DNA of 14,846 nucleotides from CAZUCD01 sp964618855 (GCA_964618855.1 CAZUCD010000090.1:1-14846); one strand, 5' to 3'. Numbered from the stretch's first letter, positions 7,606 to 14,846 are shown. Notes: generated by a model not told the origin, from the letters alone. Program-made: numbers and translations.

Positions 7606-7718
7606 AAAGCGGAGGTTCTCACACCAGAGGGCACACGGAGCCACTGCCCCGAACCACGAATCCCCATCCCCGATTGCCGAACGACCCGAAGCCCCTCCCC
7701 GACCCCGGGACCCAAGAA

Positions 7719-8853
7719 CTACCCCAACTCCCTGCCCGCGCGGGCGCGCGCCTCGGCATCGATGGCGCGGAGGTCCTCGAGCGTCGCCGCGCCCGTGCGC
7801 GGCATGGCGTCGAGAACCCGCCTGATGATGCGCGCAATCGTGCCGCAGCGGATTCGCCACCGCGACCTCGTTCGCCGCATTCAGCACGCATGGCACGCTC
7901 CCGCCGGCGCGCATCGCCTCGTACGCCATCCCGAGGCACGGGAACCGCCCGTGGTCGGGTTCGGAAAAGTCGAGTTGCGACAGGGCGGACAGCGACAGGG
8001 GCGGCAGGTCCGTCGGAAGCCGTTCCGGCCACGTCAGCACGTTCTGGATCGGCAGCCGCATGTCCGTCACGCCGAGTTGCGCGATCATCGAGCCGTCCAC
8101 GAACTCGACCATCGAGTGGATCGTCGACTGCGGATGAATCACGACCTCGATCATCTCCGCCGGCACGTCGAAGAGGTGGTGCGCCTCGATCACCTCGAAC
8201 CCCTTGTTCATGAGGGTTGCGGAATCGACGGTGATCTTGCTCCCCATGGTCCATGTGGGGTGCCGGAGGGTCTCGGCGGCGGTGGCGGCGTCGATCTGGG
8301 CGCTCGTGGCGTTGCGGAAGGATCCGCCGCTGCACGTGAGGATGATGCGGCGCAGGGCGCGCGTGCTGCCGCACGCCATGCACTGGAGGAGCGCGTTGTG
8401 CTCGCTGTCGATGGGCAGGATGTGGAGGCCGCGCGCGCGCGCCTCCCCCATGACGATGTGTCCGCCGCAGACGAGCACCTCCTTGTTGGCGAGCGCGATG
8501 TGCCGCCCGGCCCTGATTGCGGCCAGCGTCGGCGCCAGTCCCGCGAAACCCACGGTTGCGACGACCACAAGGTCCGCAGGGGCCTCCGCCGCGAGGGAGG
8601 CCAGGCCCTCCTCCCCCAGGAGCAGCCGCCCACCCCAGCCGTCCAGCGCACCGCGCAGTTCCTCCGCATACTCGGGGAACGCGACGTGCACGAAGTCCGG
8701 CTGGAACTCGCGGACCTGCGTGGCCAGCAATCCCACGTTCCGCCCCGCGGATAGTCCGATGACCCGGAACCGATCCGGGAATCGCCGGACAACGTCGAGC
8801 GTCTGCGTGCCGATCGAGCCGGTCGAGCCGAGGATGTTGAGGTTTGAGAACAC
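7719..8853 (-). CDS. dxr: 1-deoxy-D-xylulose 5-phosphate reductoisomerase, frameshifted near the 3' end
   Basis: Dxr converts DXP to 2-C-methyl-D-erythritol 4-phosphate with NADPH and a divalent metal, the committed step of the MEP isoprenoid pathway. Seen in order: NILGSTGSIGTQTLDVV (NADPH binding), AIRAGRHIALANKEVLV, PIDSEHNALLQCM (metal ligands Asp and Glu), LTCSGGSFRN, HPTWTMGSKITVDSATLMNK, the flexible-loop region, and VLNAANEVAVA. After Ala333 the frame is lost. The expected C-terminal helix (IARIIRRVLDAM to RAGRELG, stop at 7719) is read in another frame, and only 16 bases (7839-7854) stand where about 33 are expected. A deletion of about 17 bp fits. Uncorrected, the frame runs on to 7480 with an unrelated tail. 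The GTG start at 8853 gives the normal N-terminus; an ATG at 8949 would overlap purA. It lies 49 bp downstream of purA. It is either a real pseudogene or an assembly error. Confidence 0.88.
7839..7854 (-). other. dxr: Frameshift site in dxr
   Basis: Between the last in-frame Dxr residues (NEVAVA, ending at 7855) and the first residue of the recovered C-terminal helix (Ile of IARII, codon at 7838-7836) there are 16 bases. Typical Dxr proteins have about 11 residues here (for example AFLAQQIRFTD in E. coli), so about 17 bases are missing. No programmed-frameshift slippery heptamer is visible. Confidence 0.75.
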
Positions 8854-8902
8854 GTGGGTTGCCTGCCCGATGCCTTTCAGGGGCGCGGCCGGGGACGCGC
8901 GG

Positions 8903-10162
8903 TCACTTCCAAACCCTGATGTCTTCCGTGGCGGGGCCATGGGACACAAGCAGGAGCGGCACGCCGGTCTCCCGCGCGACGAGTGCCGCGAAGTCGCGGA
9001 AGTGCGGATCCCCGAGGCCGGACCAGCCGGGGACCTCGCGCCAGACGGGGCGCGCGCGGGACAGCTCGTCCGCGTTGGCCGGCGTCGCGACCTCGCGGCC
9101 GTCCACCTCGTGCGCGACGCAGACGGGCACGATCGGGCGCCCGTCCAGGATGTCCTGCTTGGTCATCACCCAGTGCGTGATGCCCCCCTTCTGGGCGGCG
9201 TAGCGCAGCGCCGCAAGGTCCAGCCAGCCGATCCTGCGCGGACGCCCCGTGGTTGCGCCGAACTCCGACCCGGCGCGCCGTATCTCGTCTCCCTCGTCGC
9301 CATGCACCTCCGAGGGGAATGGCCCCTCGCCCACGCGCGTGCAGTACGCCTTGATCACGCCAAGCACCCGCGAGGGCATCCAACGCGCAAATCCGCATGC
9401 GTGGATCGCGGCCAGTCCGCACAACGCGGAAGTCACGTAGGGATACGTGCCGAACTCGATGTCCAGCATGATGCCCTGCGCGCCCTCGTACAGGATCGAG
9501 GCGCCCTCGAACTCCCGCGCGGATTCGATGGGGGTCGAAAGGGACACTCCCGATGCGAGGAGGCTGTCGAGGTCGCGGCGCAGGGCGTCGGCCACGTCCT
9601 GCGGGGGCGCCATGTCGATGGCCGGGTAGAGGCCCCGCTTGATCTGGTGAAGTTCCTCCAGGGCGGGGATCAGCCGCGCCGAGTGCACGTCCCCGATCCG
9701 GACCCCCCGCCGCGCCACCTTGTCCGCGTAGGCGGGGCCTATGCCGCGCTTCGTCGTCCCGATCGCCGTGCTGCGCAGGCCTTCGAGGTACTCGTCCTCC
9801 GACCGGTGCCACGGCAGGATCAGGAATGCATCGCGGTCGACCGTGAACCGCCTGCCGAAGCCGGGGAAGGGCTCCTCGAACCGCGCGAGCTCCGCGACCA
9901 GCTTCTCGAGGTCCAGCACCATCGCGGAGCCCAGCCACCCGCGCGTCGCGCTCTCGACGTGCAGCGAGGGGAGCACGTGGTGCACCAGCTTGCGCCCCTC
10001 GAAGTAGATCGTGTGCCCGGCATTCGGCCCGCCGGAAAACCGCACCACCCAGTCACGCGTCCGCGCGAGGTGGTTGATGATCTTTCCCTTACCCTCGTCG
10101 CCCCACTGGGCGCCGAGGACGGCGGTGTGTTCGATTGAGGGAGGGCTGGGTTCGGCGGGCAT
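8903..10162 (-). CDS. purA: Adenylosuccinate synthetase
   Basis: A 419-residue, full-length PurA. It joins IMP and aspartate using GTP to form adenylosuccinate in the cytoplasm, the first committed step to AMP. Motifs seen: GAQWGDEGKGK (17-27, with the catalytic Asp22 and the phosphate loop), GPNAGHT (45-51, with His50), GTTKRGIGPAYADK, YEGAQGIMLDIEFGTYPYVTS, EGPFPSE, GATTGRPRRIGWLDL, and TKQDILDG for guanine recognition. The start at 10162 leaves a short extension of about 12 residues before the first strand. Immediately upstream is a tandem of the minus-strand unit AGGACCC, which places AGGA sequences 3 and 10 bp before the ATG, so an intergenic repeat appears to supply the ribosome-binding site. 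purB lies upstream on the same strand after 214 bp and dxr follows after 49 bp. Confidence 0.97.
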   Translation of the reverse strand: MPAEPSPPSIEHTAVLGAQWGDEGKGKIINHLARTRDWVVRFSGGPNAGHTIYFEGRKLVHHVLPSLHVESATRGWLGSAMVLDLEKLVAELARFEEPFPGFGRRFTVDRDAFLILPWHRSEDEYLEGLRSTAIGTTKRGIGPAYADKVARRGVRIGDVHSARLIPALEELHQIKRGLYPAIDMAPPQDVADALRRDLDSLLASGVSLSTPIESAREFEGASILYEGAQGIMLDIEFGTYPYVTSALCGLAAIHACGFARWMPSRVLGVIKAYCTRVGEGPFPSEVHGDEGDEIRRAGSEFGATTGRPRRIGWLDLAALRYAAQKGGITHWVMTKQDILDGRPIVPVCVAHEVDGREVATPANADELSRARPVWREVPGWSGLGDPHFRDFAALVARETGVPLLLVSHGPATEDIRVWK

Positions 10163-10205
10163 GGGTCCTGGGTCCTGGGGAATCGGGATTCGGGGATCGG
10201 GGATC
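10163..10205. repeat. G-rich tandem mini-repeats abutting the purA start
   Basis: On the plus strand GGGTCCT occurs twice in tandem (10163-10176) and is followed by GGGG. Next comes GGGATTC, then GGGGATC twice (10192-10198 and 10199-10205). The array begins at the base directly before the purA start codon. A degenerate form with the same words lies on the minus strand just after the dxr stop (about 7650-7718). Confidence 0.6.
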
Positions 10206-10256
10206 AGGAAGCGGCAACGGTGGGTTCAGGGACCGGGTGTTGGTGGAGCCCGGGGA

Positions 10257-10273
10257 GGCGGCGTCCCGCCGCC
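10257..10273. repeat. Hairpin GGCGGC-GTCCC-GCCGCC between purB and purA
   Basis: A perfect 6-bp stem with a 5-nt loop, extendable beyond a mismatch. The GTCCC loop is the same as in the dispersed repeat found 29 bp further on and at the right end of the window. It has no U-tract, so a classical intrinsic terminator is unlikely. Confidence 0.6.
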
Positions 10274-10284
10274 CCGATGGGTGC

Positions 10285-10334
10285 TGAAGATTCCACGAGA
10301 CGGTGCGCCGGGACGGCGCCCCCCCGGGACCGAA
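10285..10334 (+). repeat. Dispersed hairpin repeat, copy 1
   Basis: A 50-bp element in the purB-purA gap. It shares 43 of 50 positions, without gaps, with the reverse complement of 14781-14830. The core is GCGCC-GGGAC-GGCGC (10305-10319), a hairpin with a 5-bp stem and 5-nt loop, followed by CCCCCGGGAC. It resembles a REP-like intergenic palindromic element; the family is not one I can name. Confidence 0.75.
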
Positions 10335-10376
10335 GCCTGGGCATCTTGGTCTCCCCGAACCCCGACTCCAGGCCCA

Positions 10377-11669
10377 TCACTCAAACCTGCGGAATACGGC
10401 ATCGATGTTCCGCAGGTAGTGGCGCGGGTCGAACACTTCCTCGAGCTCGGCATGCCGGAGGCGCGACGTGACCTCGTGCTCCCGGCGTGCGGCATCGCGC
10501 AGGTCCCCTCCCGAGTTCCATGCCCCGAGGGCGAGCCCCTGCACGAACTCGTAGGCGCTCTGGCGCTCCATGCCGTGGTCGATCAGGGCGATCATGAGGC
10601 GCTGCGAGTAGATCACGCGGCGCGTCAGGTCGAGGTTGGCGGCGATCCGGTCGGGGCGGACCACGAGATCGGCCGCGAGGCCGCGCGCCTTCACCGCCAT
10701 GTAGTACGCCGTCATCGTCGCGTCGGGGAGGATGATGCGCTCGATCGAGGAGTGCGAGATGTCGCGCTCATGCCACAGGGCGATGTTCTCCATCCCGGCC
10801 CCCGCGTGCGCGCGAAGCAGCCGCGCCATCCCGCACAGCCTCTCGCACAGGATCGGGTTCTTCTTGTGGGGCATGGAGGACGAGCCCTTCTGGCCCTTGC
10901 GGAAGGGCTCCTGCGCCTCGCCGACCTCCGTTCGCTGGAGGTGGCGCACCTCGAGTGCGAAGCGCTCGATGGCCGCGCCGGCGAGCGCCAGCGCGTTCAG
11001 GAACGCCGCGTGGTGGTCGCGCGGGACCACCTGCGTCGCGCACTTCGATATCCGCAGCCCCAGCCGCGAAAGCGCGATCGCCTCCAGCTCGGGCGCAACG
11101 TTCGCATAGTTGCCCACGGAGCCTGAGAGCTTGGCGTGCGAGACCTCCCCCGTGGCCTGCCGCACGCGCGCGGCGGCCCTCTCGGCCTCCGCAAGGAAGC
11201 CCAGCATCCGCAGCCCGAAGCTGGTCGGCTCCGCATGGACCCCGTGCGTGCGCGCGATGGCGGGCAGGTCCCGGTGCGCGAACGCCAGGACCCTCAGCGC
11301 CCCCGCATACTCGTCCAGCGCGGCCGCGATGGCCTCCCCGCAGTCCCTCAGAACCAATGCGAGCGCCGTGTCCACGATGTCGGAGGAGGTGAGCCCCGTG
11401 TGGAACCAGCGCGCGGCCTCCGGAGGGAGCTGCTCCGTCACGGACTCCACGAACGCGACAATGTCGTGGTCGGTGCGCGCCTCGATCTCGAGGATGCGCG
11501 CGATGCTCACCCGTGCGGTGGCCCGGATCGAGTCCGCGGTCCCCGCGGGCGCCTCCCCCAATTCCTCCCGCGCGGAAATCGCCGCCAGCTCCACCTCGAA
11601 CCAGCGGGCATACTGCGCCTCGTCCGTCCAGAAGTCGCGCAGGGGTGCGAGCGCATAGCGGGTGATCAT
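10377..11669 (-). CDS. purB: Adenylosuccinate lyase
   Basis: A 430-residue protein of the fumarase/aspartase superfamily. It releases fumarate from adenylosuccinate and from SAICAR, so it acts in both AMP and IMP synthesis as a cytoplasmic tetramer. Motifs seen: MITRYALAPLRDFWTDEAQY at the N-terminus, TDHDIVAF with His68, TGLTSSDIVDTA (91-102), RTHGVHAEPTSFG with His142 (family general-acid position), and the superfamily signature GSSSMPHKKNP (262-272) carrying the catalytic serine loop. Length and order are normal. AGG lies 8 bp before the ATG at 11669, a weak ribosome-binding site. It is divergent from the GH57-like gene and lies upstream of purA on the same strand, which fits a shared purine role. 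Confidence 0.97.
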   Translation of the reverse strand: MITRYALAPLRDFWTDEAQYARWFEVELAAISAREELGEAPAGTADSIRATARVSIARILEIEARTDHDIVAFVESVTEQLPPEAARWFHTGLTSSDIVDTALALVLRDCGEAIAAALDEYAGALRVLAFAHRDLPAIARTHGVHAEPTSFGLRMLGFLAEAERAAARVRQATGEVSHAKLSGSVGNYANVAPELEAIALSRLGLRISKCATQVVPRDHHAAFLNALALAGAAIERFALEVRHLQRTEVGEAQEPFRKGQKGSSSMPHKKNPILCERLCGMARLLRAHAGAGMENIALWHERDISHSSIERIILPDATMTAYYMAVKARGLAADLVVRPDRIAANLDLTRRVIYSQRLMIALIDHGMERQSAYEFVQGLALGAWNSGGDLRDAARREHEVTSRLRHAELEEVFDPRHYLRNIDAVFRRFE

Positions 11670-11746
11670 GAAGTCGGCCTGACCGGCAGGGAATGTGGCA
11701 TGAACCCCTCCATTGCGGGAGTCCAGCCCCCCGTGGGAAAGGCGGA

Positions 11747-11756
11747 AATCGCGATT
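11747..11756. promoter_or_regulatory. Palindrome AATCGCGATT in the divergent promoter region
   Basis: A perfect 10-bp palindrome in the 194-bp gap between the divergent purB and GH57-like genes. A second palindrome, TTCCGGAA, lies at 11771-11778. Their position would suit an operator, but no binding protein can be named and chance occurrence is possible. Confidence 0.25.
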
Positions 11757-11794
11757 CCCCCATTCCCGGATTCCGGAACCCCGTCCGCTTTTTG

Positions 11795-11823
11795 TTGCTT
11801 GCGGCTGACGCCTCTCCCATAAA
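11795..11823 (+). promoter_or_regulatory. Possible sigma70-type promoter for the GH57-like gene
   Basis: TTGCTT (11795-11800) and CATAAA (11818-11823) are separated by 17 bp in the most AT-rich part of the gap, about 40 bp before the chosen start codon. Matches to consensus are 3 of 6 and 4 of 6, so this is tentative. Confidence 0.35.
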
Positions 11824-11863
11824 CTGGCGATTGCAGAGCAGCCCCCCCACAGCGCAAGCCGTC

Positions 11864-14068
11864 ATGCCGAAGCCCAAAGCCACAGCCCCGGCCACTCCCA
11901 TCCCCGCGCCCCCCGCGCCGCTGGCGGATCCGGACACGTCCTCGGCGCCGCGCAAGCGCAAGGCCGCACCGGAACTCGCCCCGCAGCGCCTGCACCCCGT
12001 GCAGGTGGAGTTCTCCTACCCGGTCGGCGTGCGCGTTGACATGGACCGCGAACTCCCCGTCGACCTCGCCGACGAGGACCCCGAGGAACTCCTCGAGACG
12101 CTCAGCTCCCCGCCCGCGTGGGAGGACCGACTCGCGCCCGTCACCACGACATTCAACCAGGAGAAGGTGACCGGGAAGAACCCCCTCGAGGTCGAGTTGA
12201 AGTTCCTCCACCGCTTCACGAACCACCTCGGCCACATCGCGACGGAGATGGAGCGCACGAACAAGACGCGCTTCGGCGAGCGCGGGCCGGTTTCCTTCAT
12301 GGGGCTCGGCCTCGATCCGGAAACCGTCGTGCGGATCATCGACTACGACTATGAGACGGCGGACAACACGTACAGCCGCATCGTGACGTTGTTCTCCTCG
12401 GGGTCGGTGACACCGGTCGCCACGACGCCGTTCCACACGCTGCTGCCGCTCTACAGGCACGACATGGAGATCCGGCTGCTCGTGCGCATCGGGCTCGATT
12501 TCTACTGGCCGCTGCTGAAGAAGTACAATCGCGCGCACGCGAAGAACACGGGGGAGAAGTGCTTCGTCGCCGCGTTCTGGCTCCCGGAGGGCGCCTATTC
12601 CGCGCGCGTGCTCCAGATACTGCACCAGGAATTCGTCAGGCGCTGCGAGGCCGAGGCCATCGCTCCCGCGCACCTCATGCTGCTGCTCGACACGGACCAG
12701 AGCCGCGAGAGCGAGGTCGAGGTGCTGATGAAGCGCTGGAACACGATCCGCCCCGCGCCCACGACGCGCGACATCGTCACCGTCATGTTCCGCGAGCCCG
12801 CGTTCACCGACTGGGTGATCATGGGGCACCCATCGACGAAGAAGCAGCTCGACCGAACCATCGCGAAGGTCGACGCCGTCCTGCGCGACAACGGCAAGGA
12901 CCACCTCTGGGCGCACTTCGAGCCGCTGTGCACGCTGCTCTCCACCTTCAAGACGTGCAACAACTTCGAGCAGAAGCTCATGAAGCTGACGGAACTCGGC
13001 TACCAGCCCTGCGGGCCGGACGTGTTCGTCAGGCGCAAGATACTGGAGATCCACGGGATGGCGGAGGAGGAGCCGCGGCGCACGCAACTGCACGAGCACT
13101 CGTGCTGGGGTGCGTGGGTGGACGGCGGCTGCTCGATGGCGAGGTTCACCGGGGTCGAGGAGACCTACGGGATCCCCGGCGCCAAGCCGGGGCTGGCGCC
13201 CAACCGCCCGTACACGCGCCGGATCATCGGCGGCACCTCGCGCATGGAGGTCGGGAGCCAGTGCTGGAAGCCCGCGCTGCGCGGCGCCCTCACCCGCGTC
13301 CACCGCGCCGTCGTCGGCGAACCCAAGACCTTCATGGGGGGCATGCTCGGCGTCCTGCGCGAGATCACCCCGCTGGAGCGCATCCCCACCGTCATGCGCA
13401 ACATCGAGGACTTCCTCGTCCTCTACGCCCGCATCAGGTGGAAGGAGCACTACGTCCACAACGTGTGCAGCGAGGCGGACATCCAGCTCGCGGAGTTCGC
13501 GCGCGCCACGCTCCTGAAGGACCCCTCCCCCGAGGATGGGGAGCCCGAGCTGGAGGACGAGCGGATCATCGCCGCCGGCGCCGCCGCGGAGGCGATCTAC
13601 CTCGCGCACGAGGGGCTCTCCTCGACCGGCTTCGCGTGGGAGAACATCGACCAGCGCGCAACCTACCAGATTGTCGCCATGATGAGCCTCGCGGTCGTCC
13701 ATGCGATCCGCGTGCACAACTGGATGGAGCACCCCGAGGAGGGGCAGGCGCTCTTCAGGGTCTTCCAGGAGGAGCTGCTCGACTTCGACAAGGCCTACAC
13801 GCGCCACGAGGTCGACAAGCTGGGGGTGGACCGAAAGACGTGGGACCTGACGATCCGCAGCCAGGTCGAGGATTCGCCGCTGAACGTCGTGTCGCGCGCC
13901 GCGCGCCGCATCGGCGCAAAGTACCTCCGCAACGCGGGGTTCCGCGCGGCCTTCGAGCGCAACGACGAGTTCATCTCCACCACCACGGGCCACATCTGGT
14001 CGCACGAGGTCGAGCACGAGAACATGGTCTGGGAAAACGACGTGTTCTGCGGGCTGACGGAAGAATGA
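11864..14068 (+). CDS. Glycoside hydrolase family 57 / DUF3536-like protein
   Basis: A 734-residue protein. After a Pro/Ala-rich, probably disordered N-terminus (residues 1-40), parts resemble GH57 proteins that carry a DUF3536 tail. Seen: TPFHTLLPLYRHDMEI (about 188-203, like the GH57 HTILPL region), FWLPEGAYS (238-246, like WLPE-type region 3), VMFREPAFTDW (like the FFYDGP segment), and HEHSCWGAWVDGGC followed by CWKPALRGAL (about 410-475, like the cysteine and W-x-x-P-L-R part of DUF3536). GH57 enzymes act on alpha-glucans. The N-terminal His-x-His motif usual in GH57 is not visible, so catalysis is doubtful. The ATG at 11864 was chosen over one at 11693 because codons before it overlap the promoter region and read as low-complexity. 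It overlaps thpR by ATGA. The family call is moderately sure; the substrate is unknown. Confidence 0.6.
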   Translation: MPKPKATAPATPIPAPPAPLADPDTSSAPRKRKAAPELAPQRLHPVQVEFSYPVGVRVDMDRELPVDLADEDPEELLETLSSPPAWEDRLAPVTTTFNQEKVTGKNPLEVELKFLHRFTNHLGHIATEMERTNKTRFGERGPVSFMGLGLDPETVVRIIDYDYETADNTYSRIVTLFSSGSVTPVATTPFHTLLPLYRHDMEIRLLVRIGLDFYWPLLKKYNRAHAKNTGEKCFVAAFWLPEGAYSARVLQILHQEFVRRCEAEAIAPAHLMLLLDTDQSRESEVEVLMKRWNTIRPAPTTRDIVTVMFREPAFTDWVIMGHPSTKKQLDRTIAKVDAVLRDNGKDHLWAHFEPLCTLLSTFKTCNNFEQKLMKLTELGYQPCGPDVFVRRKILEIHGMAEEEPRRTQLHEHSCWGAWVDGGCSMARFTGVEETYGIPGAKPGLAPNRPYTRRIIGGTSRMEVGSQCWKPALRGALTRVHRAVVGEPKTFMGGMLGVLREITPLERIPTVMRNIEDFLVLYARIRWKEHYVHNVCSEADIQLAEFARATLLKDPSPEDGEPELEDERIIAAGAAAEAIYLAHEGLSSTGFAWENIDQRATYQIVAMMSLAVVHAIRVHNWMEHPEEGQALFRVFQEELLDFDKAYTRHEVDKLGVDRKTWDLTIRSQVEDSPLNVVSRAARRIGAKYLRNAGFRAAFERNDEFISTTTGHIWSHEVEHENMVWENDVFCGLTEE

Positions 14069-14718
14069 CGGAGCCGGGGCCGGAGGCCGGGGAACAGGGG
14101 CCGGGGACGCAGGAGTCGCAGGCGCGCCCCGCCGGCCCGCGCCTCTTCCTCGCCATCGAGTTGTCCGCCGAGGTGAAGGCTGCGGTCGCAGACCTCGCAT
14201 CCCGCATCCGCACCGGAGCGGCCTTCACGGGCGCCAACCCGAAGTGGGTCGATCCGGAGGGCTACCACATCACGCTGTGGTTTCTCGGAAGCGTCGCGAA
14301 CGACACGGCGGGCAGGCTGCGCGGGCGCCTCCGCGAGGCCGCCGCCGGGGTCGCCCCCTTCGACATCGACGTCCGCCACGTCCGGTGCTTCCCCAACACG
14401 AGCGCGCCCCGTGTCCTGTGGATCGGACTGGTGCGCGTGCCCGACGGGCTGAAGCTCCTGCACGCCCAGTGCGCGACCCTCATGCGCAGGGTGGGCATCG
14501 AGCCGGACAAGGAGCACGACTTCACGCCGCACATCACGCTCGCGCGGCTGAAGGGCGCCCGCAACCTGCCCGCGTTCTCTCGCATGGCGGCCAACTACAA
14601 GCACGCCCAGTGCGGGCGCTGCACGGTTAGCCGCCTCGTCCTCATGGAAAGCAGGCCCCAGCCGGGCGGATCGGTCTATTCGCACTACGCGACGGCGGAG
14701 CTCGCTGCGGAAGCGTAG
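14065..14718 (+). CDS. thpR: RNA 2',3'-cyclic phosphodiesterase (2'-5' RNA ligase family)
   Basis: A 217-residue protein of the 2H phosphoesterase family. It hydrolyses RNA 2',3'-cyclic phosphates and in vitro can join 2'-5' ends. The core starts with RLFLAIELSAEVK (about residue 26), and the two catalytic H-x-T-x motifs are HITL at 68-71 and HITL at 156-159. Spacing and length are normal apart from a low-complexity N-terminal extension of about 25 residues (MTEPGPEAGEQGPGTQES). The start ATG overlaps the stop of the GH57-like gene as ATGA, with GGAAG just before it, so translation is probably coupled. The physiological RNA substrate is not known from the sequence. Confidence 0.92.
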   Translation: MTEPGPEAGEQGPGTQESQARPAGPRLFLAIELSAEVKAAVADLASRIRTGAAFTGANPKWVDPEGYHITLWFLGSVANDTAGRLRGRLREAAAGVAPFDIDVRHVRCFPNTSAPRVLWIGLVRVPDGLKLLHAQCATLMRRVGIEPDKEHDFTPHITLARLKGARNLPAFSRMAANYKHAQCGRCTVSRLVLMESRPQPGGSVYSHYATAELAAEA

Positions 14719-14746
14719 GGAGATCTGGTCGGGGTCCTTGGACACC

Positions 14747-14767
14747 GGGGGGTGCGCCGTCCCCCCC
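14747..14767 (-). repeat. Dispersed hairpin repeat, partial copy 3
   Basis: A shortened relative of the 50-bp element. It shares GGGACGGCGCACCCCC with it on the minus strand, but the outer arms have become G6 and C7, so the hairpin is now formed by the G and C runs around TGCGCCGT. It lies 13 bp before the main copy that starts at 14781. Confidence 0.5.
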
Positions 14768-14780
14768 ACACGACTCTGCA

Positions 14781-14830
14781 TTGAGTCCCGGGGGTGCGCC
14801 GTCCCGGCGCAGCGTGTTGTGGAATCATCA
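14781..14830 (-). repeat. Dispersed hairpin repeat, copy 2
   Basis: The inverted partner of 10285-10334, with 43 of 50 identical positions. The core TGCGCC-GTCCC-GGCGCA (14795-14811) is a perfect 6-bp stem with a 5-nt loop. It lies 62 bp after the thpR stop. It has no U-tract, so it is not a typical intrinsic terminator, though it could protect the 3' end of the mRNA. Confidence 0.75.
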
Positions 14831-14846
14831 GGACTCTTCAGGGCGG

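Larger units (their letters stand above)
7406..7718. other. Non-coding gap between dxr and the fusion-protein gene
   Basis: A stretch of 313 bp with no gene I can support. Read on the minus strand, it starts just after the dxr stop with G-rich degenerate mini-repeats (GGGTCCCGGGG and CAATCGGGGATGGGGATTC). It continues through a 9-bp tandem repeat at 7584-7601 and ends with a perfect palindrome about 25 bp upstream of the fusion-gene start. The promoter for the five-gene operon should lie here, but no convincing -35/-10 pair is visible. The uncorrected dxr frame runs open to 7480, but its translation there is low-complexity and not family-like. Confidence 0.6.

Noticed and set aside
8854..8949. 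A dxr start at the ATG at 8949
   Set aside because: It would overlap the 3' end of purA by nearly 50 bp and add a Pro/Lys-rich stretch. The GTG at 8853 starts right before the Rossmann strand as in typical Dxr.
11666..14200. An 844-codon minus-strand open frame opposite the GH57-like and thpR genes
   Set aside because: It has no recognisable motifs and runs across two plus-strand genes, one of which (thpR) is securely identified. It is an antisense shadow.
14719..14846. Intrinsic terminator after thpR
   Set aside because: Strong hairpins exist, but none is followed by a T-run, and their similarity to the purB-purA repeat fits a dispersed element better.
1..14846. CRISPR array, tRNA, rRNA or insertion sequence
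   Set aside because: No regularly spaced direct repeats, no tRNA-like cloverleaf and no transposase motifs were seen on either strand.

Overview
The window is very GC-rich, densely packed bacterial DNA. It looks like a chromosomal housekeeping region and not a mobile element. The gene content suggests a Gram-negative-type, didermic bacterium: an MEP-pathway gene (dxr), a DUF374-type lysophospholipid acyltransferase and a Sec signal peptide. The unusual fusion protein and the dispersed G/C-rich intergenic repeats resemble what is seen in poorly cultured candidate phyla, but the phylum cannot be fixed from this sequence alone.

Layout by transcription direction. On the minus strand, reading from about 11.7 kb down to 1: purB (adenylosuccinate lyase), a 214-bp repeat-bearing gap, purA (adenylosuccinate synthetase), dxr (DXP reductoisomerase, frameshifted near its 3' end), and a 313-bp non-coding gap. 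Then comes a tight five-gene operon: a 1362-residue fusion protein, a 174-residue single-pass membrane protein, a 672-residue exported helical protein, a DUF374 acyltransferase, and rsmD, which runs off the left edge. On the plus strand, diverging from purB, are a 734-residue GH57/DUF3536-like protein and thpR (RNA 2',3'-cyclic phosphodiesterase), overlapping by ATGA. The right end is non-coding and carries hairpin repeats.

The most interesting content is the operon at 96-7405. Its first gene encodes a protein with a primase-type CHC2 zinc finger at the N-terminus, about 1000 residues of TPR-like helical repeats, and a complete DnaA-type AAA+ ATPase at the C-terminus. The ATPase has Walker A, Walker B, sensor 1, arginine finger, sensor 2 and the initiator-specific region, but the DnaA DNA-binding domain IV is missing. 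Its stop codon overlaps the start of the membrane-protein gene, which in turn overlaps the gene for the exported protein. This suggests translational coupling of an ATPase, a membrane linker and a secreted solenoid. No function for this combination is known to me.

purA and purB together complete AMP synthesis from IMP, and purB also acts earlier in IMP synthesis. dxr supplies isoprenoid precursors. A dispersed repeat of about 50 bp centred on a hairpin occurs at 10285-10334 and, inverted, at 14781-14830, with a partial third copy beside the latter. G-rich mini-repeats fill other gaps.
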